In this document: positions 1-12,350 of the stretch, in pieces | Numbering within the stretch: the stretch's first letter is position 1 | Layout: each line of letters opens with the position of its first letter | Source: Coprinellus micaceus | Taxonomy: Eukaryota; Basidiomycota; Agaricomycetes; Agaricales; Psathyrellaceae | DNA: 64,000 bases | Direction: 5' to 3' | Assembly (NCBI GenBank): GCA_951394405.1 | Contig: OX596343.1 | Span: forward strand, 2,046,001 to 2,110,000 | Made by a program: the position numbers and the translations under genes | Notes under the pieces: generated by a model | What the model was told of the DNA's origin: nothing | The model's input: only the letters and a program-made list of their open reading frames with translations | Database searches by the model: none

Positions 1-345
1 CAGGAATTGATCTACCACAACCTTCCTACCAAACCTCTCTACCACCTACCACACCTCTCTACCACTCTACCACATCTCTACCAGACGTTTTTACCACACT
101 CCTCTACCAAACTGCTCTACCCTCTACCACACCTCCCTACCATTCTACCACACCTCTTTACCACACTACCACACCTCTACCACACATCTCTACCACACTC
201 CTTTACCAACCTCTCTACTTCTACCAAACCTCTCTACCTCTACCAAACCTCTCTACCTCTACCAAACCTCTCTATCTCTACCACACCGCTCCCACTCTCC
301 CACATCTTCTACCACACTCATCTATCAAACCTCTCTACATCAGGA
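1..345. repeat. Degenerate CTCTACCA satellite array
   Basis: The stretch is an irregular tandem array of 8-14 bp units built on CTCTACCA / CTACCACACCT on the plus strand. It stays open in a plus frame only because the units carry no stop codon, so the peptide it would give (Leu/Pro/Ser/Thr-rich) is not a credible protein. The same core motif recurs in opposite orientation near 28.2-28.6 kb and as 26-bp units near 2.4-2.8 kb. Confidence 0.9.
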
Positions 346-2174
346 AACACACCAAACTTGTGGGCTGTGGACTGATGCGTTGCATGGCATAATTTCCTTG
401 GCCTTAAGGCAGAAAAGAATCTGCACTTGGTGGGACTTGAACTGGGGCACTTTGCTCTTGAAAAGTATACAGCACCTTGGGGAATTGAACTTGGGCACTT
501 GGTTCTTAAAAAGAGAAGACACCTTGGGGAACTGAACTCTCAACCTTCTAGCTGAAGTCATATGGTCTTAAAGAGGGAAAAGGTTGGTACTTTTTCTGCT
601 GGCTACAAGTACCTGAAGCCTTAAGGCCTCAGAATCACTTAGCTAGTACCAAGTGTGATGTTGGCAATCACAGTAACTGGTATTACCAAGGGCTATGTTG
701 GTGATAGCTGACATGGGCTTGAGGTGTTGAATACAATACTGTTGATCATCAATTTGGGCCAGGCAGATCTGGGGCAGATTGAGCTGAGATTTAAACAATA
801 ACAAGCTAAAGTACATTGGTATGTCTAAGGGGTATTTATACCCAGAGGTGCAAGTCACTGTGGGTCACTACCAGGCTGAAACACATCAGGGATAGGCTGC
901 GTAAACTATGGATTGCTAAGTCAAACTGTGCATGACTGTACAGCTGAGTAAAAGAGAGTAAGTGAGAGCTGCGCAAGGCTGCACGACAAGTACAACGAGT
1001 CATAAGTAAAAGTGTGAAACACATTAGAAATAGATCAGAGTTAATACAAAAATAAAAGAGTTGGCCACTTGAAAGTGAGATAAGGTAAGTCTGTGATGAG
1101 ATAAGATAAAAAAATATAGACATAATAGTGGAGCGAAGTGTAACAGTCCCCATCACAGTCAATATTCCCTGGTGGTCCCTTTATCCAATCCATGTGTGTA
1201 CCCACAGTGCTCCTCTATGGCCAAACAGATCCTGCCCCATATGGGTTGTCATGGACCTCCACTTTTCATATCCCACATGGGCCTATCCAGCCCTCTCTGC
1301 TGGACTTTTAGCCAGTCCATCTGGGCCTTTGGGAACAGTGCCCCACTGCTAAATACCCTACAGCTACAACTATAATATGACTACAGTGTCCCTGGTGTGC
1401 TTGAAGAGTTAAGAGTAATTACCTCATTGCATGGCTTTTGTGAGGCTTCTGGATAAGATTGGGGCACCATTGTGTAGGCAAACTTCTTGTGTACACATGC
1501 CAGTTTGGGACAAATTGGTATCCAACTGGCAAATATTCAGATTTCACTGGTCCATGCCTGTCCCTAGTCAACAGGCTAAAATGCAAGGGCTTTTTAAGTA
1601 TTGGGCGCTACAGTTCTGGTTTGCACTTTGCATCATATATTCTGGTAGCTAAAATAACCAAAAAATGGCTGGTACGAGGGTAGGGCTGATGCAAATATCC
1701 AGCACAAAACCATAGGTACCTGCAGGTAGACCTGTGGGAAAACCTGCACTGACCTGGATCCACAAGTCTAGATAACCAGTGGGACAATGCCTGTGAGAAT
1801 CCAGATCTCAATTTTTGACCACAGGTACCCACAGTGTAGATCCAATTTGACCCTCAGGTCAACTCGTTCTCAGTCTTATCTTAGCTTCTCCAAACACCAT
1901 ATAGAGACATCCAGTAAAGATGTTAGAATCCACTAAGCCAATTCCAACATAAAGTTAATCTGACCCTCCATGGCCACCTGTGGCAGTTTGGTAGCCAGCT
2001 GCCTGTGTGATCCCAAACAAATACATGGTGTAACTCTGCCTAGTGCTGTACAGACTCGGGCTTGAAGCCCTGAGCCAGGCCAAGCTGGGCCCTTGCACAT
2101 TTGGCAGTAGGGCCCGGCCTGGCTCAGGGCCTGGCTTGGGGTGCCAGGCTGGGGGCCTAGGCCCAATTACCAGT
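346..2174. other. CpG-poor non-coding stretch
   Basis: No recognisable gene, splice-consistent exon series or conserved protein motif is visible. CpG dinucleotides are rare and TpG/CpA are abundant, as in a methylated and mutated repeat island. A GC-rich hairpin lies at 2068-2129. Confidence 0.6.
2068..2129. repeat. GC-rich inverted repeat (hairpin)
   Basis: CCCTGAGCCAGGCC at 2068-2081 is matched exactly by its reverse complement at 2116-2129, with a 34-bp spacer that is itself rich in GGGCCC. It lies about 45 bp left of the inverted satellite arrays. It could form a cruciform or be a relic of a small element; its function is unknown. Confidence 0.7.
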
Positions 2175-2830
2175 TTGGGTAGACACACATGGTAGACACA
2201 CCTGGTAAATGTGTCTGGTAGAGATGTCTGGTAGAGACACACGGTAGAGACACCTGGTAGACATGTCTGGTAGACATGTCTGGTAGAGACACACGGTAGA
2301 GATGGTAGAGACACATGATAGACACACCTGGTAGACGTGTCTGGTAGAGACATCTGGTAGAGATGTCTCTACCAGGCACATCTACCAGACATCTCTACCA
2401 GATGTCTCTACTGGACATCTCTACCAGATGTCTCTACTGGACATCTCTACCAGATGTCTCTACTGGACATCTCTACCAGATGTCTCTACTGGACATCTCT
2501 ACCAGATGTCTCTACTGGACATCTCTACCAGATGTCTCTACTGGACATCTCTACCAGATGTCTCTACTGGACATCTCTACCAGATGTCTCTACTGGACAT
2601 CTCTACCAGATGTCTCTACTGGACATCTCTACCAGATGTCTCTACTGGACATCTCTACCAGACATTTCTACCAGATGTCTCTACTGGACATCTCTACCAG
2701 ACATTTCTACCAGATGTCTCTACTGGATGTCTCTACCAGACTTCTCTACCAGCAAGGGTCTCTACCGGATGTCTCTACCAAGGGTCTCTACCAGGTGTGT
2801 CTACCAGGTGTGTCTCCCAGGTGGACCTGT
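2175..2830. repeat. Head-to-head inverted satellite arrays with a 26-bp unit
   Basis: The left arm (about 2175-2371) is made of GGTAGA-type units (GGTAGAGACATCTGGTAG and variants). At about 2372 the polarity flips and the right arm (to about 2830) is made of TCTACC-type units. From about 2393 to 2655 the right arm is nearly perfect: about ten copies of a 26-bp unit, CTCTACCAGATGTCTC followed by TACTGGACAT. Because 26 is not a multiple of three and the unit lacks stops, all three plus frames are open and give the same repeating peptide; they are not genes. The two arms can pair into a long hairpin. Confidence 0.92.
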
Positions 2831-4120
2831 AGAGATGTCCAGTAGATGCACCTGGCAGCTATGGGCATCCCACTGAGATCTGTCAGTGGTTTGATTAAGT
2901 GTTCACTCTCTGGATCTCCCAGTGGCAGCAGGCACCAGGAATAGGCAATTGAATCATGCCATTGGGCTTGACACACCTGATATGCTCCAGGAACAGCCAG
3001 GGCATACACCACTCAGGCAACTGCTGAGTGATGGCAGGTAGGTGCATGGCATAAAATAATATTTTATTTGTGGCATCATGCCAGACCATCATCCTAGGTT
3101 TATGCTGAAGGTCTGGCAGTGTAGACACTACTATGAGACTACACAAATGGCCCAGCTCAGTATAAATAATTTATACCATTTCTAGTGATGTTAGGAAGTG
3201 GGTAAATAACACAGGTGAGCAGAATTGTGACACACACCTTCCCTGGACACATTTATAATCCATGGGAAGGATCCAGACAGACGCAGGCTACCCGAATTCA
3301 CTGTAAGAACAGTTAGGCGCCCGTTTTTGGCATTCGCTGAGTCACGTGCACTGATCGGTCACGTTGCGTCCGAGTCACCGTTGCCCGGAGCCTCCTACAT
3401 CTGCTATTTGCCTTTCTACGTTCTCCAACACCGTGCATCACCTGACCTTCAGCCCATGTACTTGGCAGCCACTACCATCTTGCTCACAGCGGCCAGCATA
3501 TTGGCATTGAGGTTTCAACATCCACCCTGTGTTCCTGTTGCAGCACACTCACAGATTTGTGGGGATTCTCGGTGCATCCACCTGATCCAACTGCATGTTG
3601 GGTTATCATAGTTATCTCTGGTGAGATAACCACATCATACCGCGACCTAGAGTGTTGGGGGCCAACAATTCTCTTGGTCAGGTGTTCCCTCGTCATTCAT
3701 GGTATTCGGAATCATCCCCGGACTCCATTTCATTATACTGGGTGTGACCGTCTGGCTAACAACTGGAGGCTTGGTTATCAGTAACGCGTGGAGCACCCCT
3801 TCTCCAACCTCAGGCTCCTGGCATTGACTCAATGCCCTCACCTGCAAATATCACGCTGTCGCCGTGTCTCACATTTCCCCTCCATGATCTCCCAATCTCC
3901 CGCCTCCCCACTCCTTCACCACTACACAAAGCCTGTTCATGCCGTGTCCATCGACACAGTTTTGTTCGTTGGCACAAGTCCCACTTGCCCAGCCTCCATT
4001 CTCGACGTCGACACCTCACCTCCAACACAGCCATCACCATCGCCGAGGTTGCTGCCCGACAACAGCAGTTCGATGATGCTGTCCGCCTCTGATGTGCAAC
4101 AATCCTGTCACCGAAGTATA
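2831..4120. other. No recognisable gene
   Basis: The first part to about 3250 is CpG-poor. From about 3300 the base composition shifts to CpG-containing DNA that leads into the 3' flank of the Plavaka-type element. Short open frames here show no motif I recognise. Confidence 0.5.
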
Positions 4121-4126
4121 TGTATT

Positions 4127-6797
4127 TTAGAAGATAGCTTCGTGCGAATGATGATCTGCATACTGATTTACATAGTAATCTAGAGTATCTCTTGGGTCAA
4201 AATCTGCAGTAAGAAATGTGCTACCAAGGACAGGAACAAGGTATACGTTGCGCAGCATGATATCCAAATGGATAACGCTGTGCAAATGCCGACACTGATG
4301 AAACTCAGGAACAACACGCCAATAGCTGGTGATGGCGTCTGGATGATTACCCCAGACCTTGTACCACTTGAAGAATGCACTTGGGTAGGTCTGGATCCCA
4401 CGGGAGAAGGAGAAGAGGAGTCGTACTTGTGCGACCGCCAGTCCCTTCATCCCTGGCTGGGGATCATTGATCATTGATCATGATGAGGACACAATCCCGG
4501 TGTTCACCCCGTTTCCTCCAGGAAGGCGTTGACCGACTTTGTTGTCACCACATCCCGCGTCTACCAGACTCATCACTGGGTGGATGGAAAGTCACGACAG
4601 CTGACTGATAGACGCAAACCCTCCCTACGATGTGTGGACAGTCAGCGGGTGCAACAGATGAAGTGGCTTGGTGAATGGAATCGCCGGGTGAGTTCACAAA
4701 ATCAGGCTCCTGGATGTGTTGTGAAAGCAAGCCCCACGAGGTCTTTCGGGTAGGGACTGTTAAGCACTATTGCCAACGGTGGTCAACATCAGATAAGTTC
4801 TGGAAGTTGGCCTTCAAGAACTCACCATGCTGCTGCGCCACCACTATGTTTCCCTTGACAAATTCCTCTATTCCCTCTTCCACCGTCTCCCATTCCCCCT
4901 CTCCTTCAGCCAAAGCCCGTCCTTGCTTGACCATCTCGGTGACCAAAAGTGGAAGCATGTACGAGGGGCTTTTTCCGAACGAATGCCGAATGTGCTCCCC
5001 CAAGTTTACCGAGGCGTTGGTTTGTGAACACCATCTGGCCGAGGGCTTGGAAGCCAATGCCAGGGCTTCTTCACTGCGGTGACGTGGCGAGATTCGGTGA
5101 TTGAAGAGCATAGACTACCTGCGCCAAAGTCTTCAATGAGAGGGTGGTAGTGGGAGACCGTGTGCTGATGAGGGAGCTGGAAGCCTGTTGGCCGTACCCC
5201 TGTTGTTCGGAATATTGCTCAGTGAAGATAGAATCGCTGGCGGGCCTGCTCCATGGTCTTGGGGGTGTCCTTGGTAATATCAGCACATCTCGCAACGTAG
5301 CAGAAGTTGAGGAACGCCGCAATGGCCTGCACCATTTCGTCTGGTACATGGCCTTGGATGGTGTTCAAATAGACCCATGGCAAATGTTACATGCAGACAG
5401 ACTGGGTATTGCATATATGACACACCTTCATCGGTGCTTTAGAATCGTCTCCCATCCACTGTTTAAAACATCAACTGTGGGGGAACCTCCTAAGTCCTGG
5501 AAAGGAGGGTGTAGCGGTGATCCTAGAGGGTAATGTATTAGGGGGTGATGCACAAGAATAATTAACCTAACCTGGCGTACCGTCGATCGATGTCATTGAG
5601 TATCTCATCTGCCCCCAATATACCATGCTCCAGTGCGAGCTACTAATCGACCCAAGTCACCAAGTGATCCTTGAATGACCCTTTGATCACTTGGTGCAGG
5701 GCGTCGGGGGTTAACATCTCATGTGTATCCGCTTGCGGAAAGTTGTGAGTAAACGGCTGGATTGAGGCATCAGCCTAGAGTATGAGTTGAAGGGGAAGCC
5801 TCGACGTACATGTATATCATTATCAATACCATATGAATCCCAGAGAACGGTGGCGTCAACATCAACAACAGCTCAGTAAGACGGCGTGTGTGTCGTCCTC
5901 CCGGCCCATCCAAATCCTTGCTGACTGCTTTACATCTATGTACCATGGATGCAAGTCAGACATATATTATGGGCAGCAAGTGAGAATACGTACTTCGGGC
6001 ACCAGCCCTGCATGGTACCAGTGAGCATTACCCACTTGGGATAGTCAGCAATGAAGAATGCCAACTCATAAATGATGTGGCGATAACACCCATTCGGGGA
6101 GTGTCGAATAATGGGGGTCGACTGCCCTTCTTGAGTGGCTTGAGGATCTCGGTGATAGAGGCATGATATAACTTGTGTTTAAACTTGTGGAAGGCAGTCG
6201 TTGTCGTACTGTCGATCACCTGGTCATGGGAATCAGAACACTACGCCAATGTTCACGTTCGTACTGCCGCTTACCTTTTGGGATAGCAAGAAAGCCAATC
6301 GGAACCACAGTGTTGCGGTGGGCTCGTCTGACGGTGTTATGCATGTTCCCAACGGAGAGATATAGCGGATGGTACTTGATGTGTCCCATCGCGACTGATA
6401 CTGTCGTTTGGCCGGCACCAAGGACCACGGACATCGCATTGCTCCCCTAGTCGAAGGGTCTTCCACGTAGATCTGCGTCTACAAATACATGAGGGCACAG
6501 CTTCAAATGGTGAGAGAACAACAAGAATACATGCACACTGCGCCTCCACACAAGGTTCGCCGACATAAAGTCTTTCCGGTGCGGCTTTCCTGACTTGTCA
6601 TGCTCGACAAATGGTGCATAATCAAATTGGCTGTTGAAGTCTTGGTTGTCGAGGATATTGGTGATGACATGGTCAGGATCACAGAACCAGACTTTGTAGG
6701 ACGCCGTTTTCCAGGTTGCATCCTCAGGGGAGTCGCTGGCATAGGCACAGATGATGTCATGGCTGGACACATCCAGCAGCTGGATCTGGTCCAGCAC
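4127..6797 (-). pseudogene. Plavaka-type (CACTA superfamily) transposase, decayed
   Basis: Read on the minus strand, family-typical segments follow in order: YKVWFCDPDHVITNIL near 6.7 kb, QTTVSVAMGHIKYHPLYL near 6.4 kb, IIYELAFFIADYPKWVML ... MQGWCPK near 6.0 kb, AAFLNFCYVARCADI near 5.3 kb, LCSSITESRHVTAVKKPW near 5.1 kb and the C-terminal YYVNQYADHHSHEAIF near 4.15 kb. These match basidiomycete Plavaka transposases, DDE-type cut-and-paste enzymes. The frame is broken: an in-frame TGA lies at 5219-5221, where family members usually carry Arg (RFYLH-stop-AIFRTTGVR), and a frameshift lies near 5.07 kb between KKPWHW and ALGQMVFTNQRL. The N-terminus is lost in the simple repeat at 6.8-7.03 kb. 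The identification is firm; internal exon limits are not. Confidence 0.85.
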
Positions 6798-7030
6798 CAG
6801 GACCCCAGAAACCCCTGATGTGACATGTCATCAGATGACCAAGCAATCAGGTCCAGATGGATGGATCCACAGGCTGAAGAGGTCCAGGTGGATGAATCCA
6901 GTGCTGGAGGGATCCAGTAGGTCCAGAATGGACCAGAACCAGGCAGGGGGCTGGACAGAGCCAGGCTGGCCCAGGCTGGACGCATCCAGGTAGGGCCCAC
7001 TACTTGGGTACCTGGACCTGCAACATATTT
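6780..7030. repeat. GGTCCAG / GGATCCA simple repeat at a transposon junction
   Basis: This is a degenerate repeat of GGTCCAG, TGGATCCA and CCAGGCTGG motifs with almost no CpG. It separates the KDZ transposase C-terminus from the truncated Plavaka N-terminus, and a single long minus-strand open frame (7585-6503) reads straight through it. It marks an insertion or recombination junction. Confidence 0.7.
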
Positions 7031-7039
7031 GAGCCCTAG

Positions 7040-9745
7040 TGGTAGGTGGGTCCATGTGACTGAGGTGCCTGAGGCGTCCAAGGCTTTTGAAACCCGCTGT
7101 GACCTCTTAAGTGCCCATCCTCGCAGGTTTGAGCATTCTTGTCTTAGCCTCCTGAGCTCCTCGTCACAGTGTTTGACTGTGAGTAGAGCTTGTATACCCT
7201 TCCTCACGTCATCGTTACTCATCCAAAGTGGTATAGGCCCAGCCTCACGATCATCTAGCCCTGTGTCATCCCAGATGGGAGAATCCACGTCCAAGGAGTA
7301 GAGCTCATCTGGCTCTATGTGCAGCGGCGGCACAGCCCCCTGTGGAGCACAACCTCCTCGAACGAGAGTGGTAATCTCTTTGCACAGCTTGTTGAACCTC
7401 TTCAGAAGTGCCGTGTTGTTGGGCTGGTGACGTGCAACCTGAGCGGTGATGTGGGTGTGGAGACGCAACTCTGGAGTGAAGGTGTCAGTTTTAAGAATCA
7501 AGCCACATGAGAGTGGCGGCGAGGAGATGAACTGACGTACCACTTGCAGTTGGCGTTTTTTTGTAGGCTCGATCCACACGTTCAAGCTCGAACTTATGGC
7601 TCTGAAGCTTGTGCCACAGCCGCTCCTTGAGAGACAGGGCTTTCATCCGGAGCTCCAGGTATCGGTCATCAAGCAAGGTCCGGAGATTCTTCTGACCGGG
7701 GACTCCCAGCTGCCTTCGGTGTTCCTCGATGTCGGCATCAACTCCTTCTTTCTCGGCAGACACACGGTGACGCGCTTCCACCATGTCTTCAATGTCTTGA
7801 GGGGAAGCACCCCACCTCATCTTCGTCAGCAGATCCATCTCCTGGGACAACACATTGCTCAAGTCCATGAGAGCGAGGATCAATTTGATCTTGTCCCTCG
7901 CTAGCCTGCTGGTCGCTCTCATTAGCGGTCGTGTCTGAGTGGCTACCTGTTGTTCCCATTCCCTCTGAAGAACTTCTTGGCTGATAGGTAGCTCTCCCCG
8001 ATGATATTGATGGCTTCCAAATGCTTCTTGAGGCATTTGTGATACTTGCGGGATAACCATTCTCTGAGAGAATCTAGTGACTGCTCCCAAAGGAAGGAAA
8101 CCTGTACATACAGAGTGAATAGTCGCTGATGGAACTAGAGAATGTAAGTATCAATCACATAGGTCAAATGGATCACTCACCCCAGACATGCGGAGAGTCG
8201 GAATCAGGAATTTGATAGCACTCCAAAACCGCTCACAACCTTCTCCATCAGACAACCCAAACCCCTCACACTTCCATGGATGGTAAATGAGTTGACAAGG
8301 CCACTGGTGGCCATATGCATGGAAAACAGAAGCTGCCCAGCTACTTCTAGGCATAAGGTCGCCAATGAACCCCCACTTGAGGCAGCTTCACTCCAGCTGG
8401 CAGCCTATGTCGTAGAGGATGCTGACTGTCGCAGTCTGTGGCAAGCATTTGAAGAGCTTCGATATGAGAGCGATGGCGTAGTACTGACACTCCCCAGGCG
8501 TCGTCATATTCGTGAGCCATAGCACTCTGTTGTGCCGACAGAGAAGGGCCATCAAGCCGGTATCAGCGAAGAACCTGGTGCTTGACTTCGTACATGTCTC
8601 ATCGGCTGTGGTGAAGGATTGGAGGCAGGCATCGAGGACCGACCGGGGCACCTTCATACCCTCCTCGACCATGTTGTGATTCACAGTGGTAGTACTTGAT
8701 CCACCTGTTGTCGCCGGAGCGGCTCTGGTGGGTCTCGCCATGTTTACCAACGTCTCTGCAGCATTCAACTCGTCTTGTGTGAGGAATGCCGAGTGTGCGT
8801 GCCGAAGTGGGGGGTCCGCCGAGTCTCCACGGACAGGGTTTTGATGCTTCTGAGGGAAGCAAGCGTCAAGGCATACAATGATGTCCACCCTAGCGGGGCG
8901 TGATCAGGAGGGTTTTGTGGAGATGTTAAGGGGGCTTACAACATGTCTGCATTGCGCTTTAAGTCTGAGAAACACAATGGGCAACAATCGATCAGGTATT
9001 CAAGGCCATCAGGTTCTCCAAGGTCGATGTCCTCCCACCCGTCTTCTGGTCTTGCTTCGATCACTTCCTGTTCCTCGGTCTCGATGATAACCTTGCGCAG
9101 AAACTCGTCCATCTCAACCAGGAGGTATGCGAACCAACGGAGACTTGCTGTCAGCTTCCTTCGGATAATGTCCACGCCGTCCAATTCATATCCCCTTGCC
9201 CATAAGAAGTCTTCCAACGACGACGACCAAGCTGATTTGTTCAGGGCGGTTCGCAGGTGAAGTCGCCTGATAAAGTCCACCATTTGAAGGTCAAACACAT
9301 AGTTCGGGTGCGTAGGCACAGACACAAGGAATCCCATCTGAAGCAAGAGCTCAGTTGTTTGGCAGCTGCAAACCTCGGCCTTGGTGATCCCTGCAAGGGC
9401 CAGCCATCAGCAATGTCTTGATGAAAGCATGAAACTACTTGCCGTCCCAAGAAACAAGGGTTATCTCGCGTTTGCGTACCGTAGGTAAGCAACCACAAGG
9501 AGTTGTATTCATGTCTATTGTGTGTAAATTATCTGATCACCTCAGGAGTGCCATGTACCTCGGGACGAGGCGCAGTATGATGTCCTTCGTCCACTTCTCC
9601 CATTGCATGAGACGCTTGTCCCATTTTTGGGGTGAGCTTGGAATGCGCTGGGATAGTGTGAAGACCTTTGTGGGCGACGTATCCCCTGTTCTCTTCTGGA
9701 CACGAGAGTTAGCTTGGGTGAATCGTCCAGCGGGTGTTGTTAAAT
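7040..9745 (-). pseudogene. KDZ (Kyakuja-Dileera-Zisupton) transposase, one in-frame stop
   Basis: Minus-strand exons give KDZ-family blocks in the expected order: PQKWDKRLMQWEKWTKDII (about 9.6 kb), REITLVSWDGK (about 9.45 kb), KAEVCSCQTTELLLQMGFL (about 9.35 kb), VCLDACFPQKHQNP (about 8.87 kb), STRFFADTGLMALLCRH (about 8.55 kb), FHAYGHQWPCQLIYHP and GFGLSDGEGCERFWSAI (8.3-8.2 kb), then a coiled C-terminal region ending near 7.05 kb with DELYSLDVDSPIWDDTGL. GT-AG introns of about 50 bp fit the joins, for example GTAAGC..GCTAG near 8.9 kb and GTACGT..CTCCAG near 7.5 kb. One TGA at 8388-8390 interrupts CQLE-stop-SCLKWG, where the family has Arg. Apart from that stop, most of the protein reads intact. 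The first exon start was not found. Confidence 0.88.
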
Positions 9746-10759
9746 CAACGCAGGGGAAGAACAGGACACGCGAGGTCCCATACAGCTGTCATTCTGGGAT
9801 GGGCTCAACCCAGTGTGCATTGTCACCCCTTTTGTCCTCTTTGGAGGGGCGCTTCAATAACCGGATAGACTTGGGGATTGTGAAAGACTTGGGGATTGTG
9901 AAAGACATGGTAAGCAGGAGAAACGATCTCCACATCCCTCTCCCTTGTATCACTAAGTACCTACCTTTTGCGATTGACAAATGGGCTAAGCAAATGGAAT
10001 TTATGAGAACGGGGCTCATTATGCTACGATAGGATATTAGGATATGTAGACGGTGGAAACAGTATTGAGGTGAGCTAACACAAGATCATGAAATGGGGAG
10101 TATCTTACGGAAGGTGTGTGTGAGTATCAGATTGGGGGATGAGGGGTCAGTATGACAACTGCAGATAGTGGCTGAGCAGGGGAACAAGGTACGAACATAA
10201 AAGAAAAGCAATCAACAGCGGCGAAAGGGATGATCCTGGTGGGGAGGCTAGAACGAAATTCCGAAGCCTATTTATCAAATATTCTTCGACATCGCTGACC
10301 ACCCACAGAGAGATGGAATTATCGCCTCATGGCGAGCCCCAGTTCCAGGATGGGTGTCAGCCAATATGACAATCTGGTCATCCATTCATTTTGAACTGTG
10401 CCAGAAGCAGCGGGTAGACTAAGATCTTGCTTGTAAGCATGGCGTGGATGAGGGCGGTGCGGCTTCTATGATGTTCACGCCTTCCTGGAGTAGCTGGGGT
10501 GGTCATACTTGGTCTTGCAGGCTCATGCAGCGGGAGGCATGGATGAGGACAGAGAGGGGTTTAGCGAGGAATGACTGCTCGAATGAGCAGGAGTCGTGAA
10601 GGCTAACATCGAGAACCATAAGGACAAACCAACTGGGGGGGAGGGGGCAGACAAACACGTATGGATCGGTGACATATGCCAGGTGGTTCATGCGCTCCTG
10701 AAGAGTGCGATGGAAGCGGGGGAAGACCGAGGCGAGGAACAGAACTTCAGGCTCACGCA
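9746..10759. other. Transposon 5' flank, no clear gene
   Basis: The longest plus-strand frame here (9439-10032) is antisense to the KDZ N-terminal exons and is a shadow. An 18-bp direct repeat, GACTTGGGGATTGTGAAA, occurs twice near 9.87-9.90 kb. The last 100 bp before 10.76 kb may be the 3' coding end of the LTR-like element, since the frame ends in DAGATG-stop. Confidence 0.45.
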
Positions 10760-11133
10760 GGGATGGTAGCGCTGATGCGGGTGCTACGGGCTAGACGCGA
10801 AAGCGTGCACACAACCACAACCAACAAACACACAACCAACACACACTCTCTCTCTAGGGGGGGGATTGGGGATAATACACATACGTGAGTACGGGCGGGG
10901 AGTTGGTTTACAGCTGCGATGCAAGATCAACAAACTAGACGCAACAAGACGCGAGTGCGAAGGGGGAACGTAGGAGTTCTCTAAGCAACTTCAAGCGTAG
11001 GTCCGAGGAACACGAAGCTCGACTCAAGGACTTCAAGATCTCACAAAATGCGAGATGGCACACACAATCTTTCTTGGGACGGTCCGACACACTTCAATCA
11101 CAACTCTGAGCACAACTTGATCACGATTTCGCT
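10760..11133 (+). mobile_element. LTR-retrotransposon-like sequence, copy 1 (CpG intact)
   Basis: The copy runs from a coding end (..DAGATG-stop) through a CA-rich leader (ACACAACCACAACCAACAAA), a CT run and a purine tract (GGGGGGGGATTGGGG). It continues as GTGAGTACGGGCGGGGAGTT and GATGCAAGATCAACAAAC. The stop codon, polypurine tract and TG-start segment suggest the 3' end of an LTR retrotransposon; this is inference, as no pol domain is visible. Copies lie at 29.1-29.3 kb (inverted) and 30.0-31.1 kb. This copy keeps CpG where the others have TpG/CpA. Confidence 0.7.
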
Positions 11134-12120
11134 AAGATAGACAGGCAAACAGTAATGTCCGATTTCACTAAGAGCCGCCGAATCACAGTCGCGCGCACTC
11201 GAACCAAAACAAACAAATCTGCACTAGGGCCGCTATCGTATTTTGCGTCTATGGATCGCTAGGTTATATACAGGTTTTCGTGGCTGTGCGTAGAGATAAG
11301 AGATACGAGAGAGTGAACATATAGACAGAAAAGGATCGAGATCGAGACCAGGAACATAACAAGATAAACATAAACATGTGGATAAAAGATAAAAATGAAA
11401 AGAAATGAGAGGGACGGGAAACTAGCACACGTTGGAGTGGCTATTATTAGTCTCGGCGTTGAAGCTGTGAGTGGGACGCACAAGGGCATTCCTTGGCAAA
11501 CCGCCTATCTCCAGGCCTACGCTCCTGCAGTATTCACGCTCGTGATCTCGACCCCTGTGTCCGCATGCGGGCGCTTATCAACCGTGCAACTTCCGATCAT
11601 TACTCGGCTAGCTGGTGGTTACCTGTGGTACCTGTGATCGTGAGGCTATCCGTGTGCGAGGTTTCTCCGACCGCCCCTATCCGCGACCCAGCCCCGTGTA
11701 CCGTTCGTGAGTCCGTCAGTGACAATAGATATTCCCTATGCACGCTCGTGTGTGTATGGCTCGTACGTCTCTCGATGATCTTTACTCGTCTCGGTATCTA
11801 CACGTCTTCTCGATCTCTACGCGTCTTCGTGGATTTAGCATTGGTCCCGTGCCTGGGCATGCCCTGTTTGGTATGTGCGGGATCACGACTCTCGCGTGCC
11901 AGGCGGACAAGTCGCTTCCCTTCGGTTCTCGGTTCTCGGCATCTCGTATTCGGGTGCGATAAGATCACGAATCTAATCTGCTAAGCGCCCATGCTCGATC
12001 TCCTCGTTCCGGGGTTCTCCTTAGCACAGCTGTCGAGTGGGGCGTCTCACAGCTCTTGTTGTCCCTTAGTCGTTCACGATCGGGAGTTAGGAACGCGAAT
12101 ATGATGACAATTGGGTATAA
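11134..12120. other. CpG-rich non-coding stretch after the LTR-like copy
   Basis: A TATA-like GGTTATATACAGG lies near 11.26 kb, so this may be the body of an LTR, but no terminal repeat partner is visible in the window. Open frames on the plus strand carry no recognisable motif. Confidence 0.4.
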
Positions 12121-12350
12121 TTCGCGTTTTTATACGGGTAGCCTGGAACCAGGCGTATCAGCGCCCCTTCTGGCAGAGATGCTGCCCTCGATCGCGGAGT
12201 TTTCTGGCTGAGGATTTGGCGACAAGACCACCCTGAGGTAAAGTAGATCAGATGTGGGTTGCTTGGACAAAGGGGTGGATGGATGTACAGAATGCAGATG
12301 TTGCGGCTGCGCCGTGTGGGCTGGTTTGAGGGATAGATGGCAAGGTAGAC

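Noticed and set aside
2363..2876. Three overlapping 130-160 residue open frames with the same repeating peptide
   Set aside because: They are produced by a stop-free 26-bp satellite read in all three frames; no start context, splice signal or conservation supports coding.
9439..10032. 197-residue plus-strand frame
   Set aside because: It is antisense to recognisable KDZ N-terminal exons (KWDKRLMQWEKWTKD) on the minus strand.
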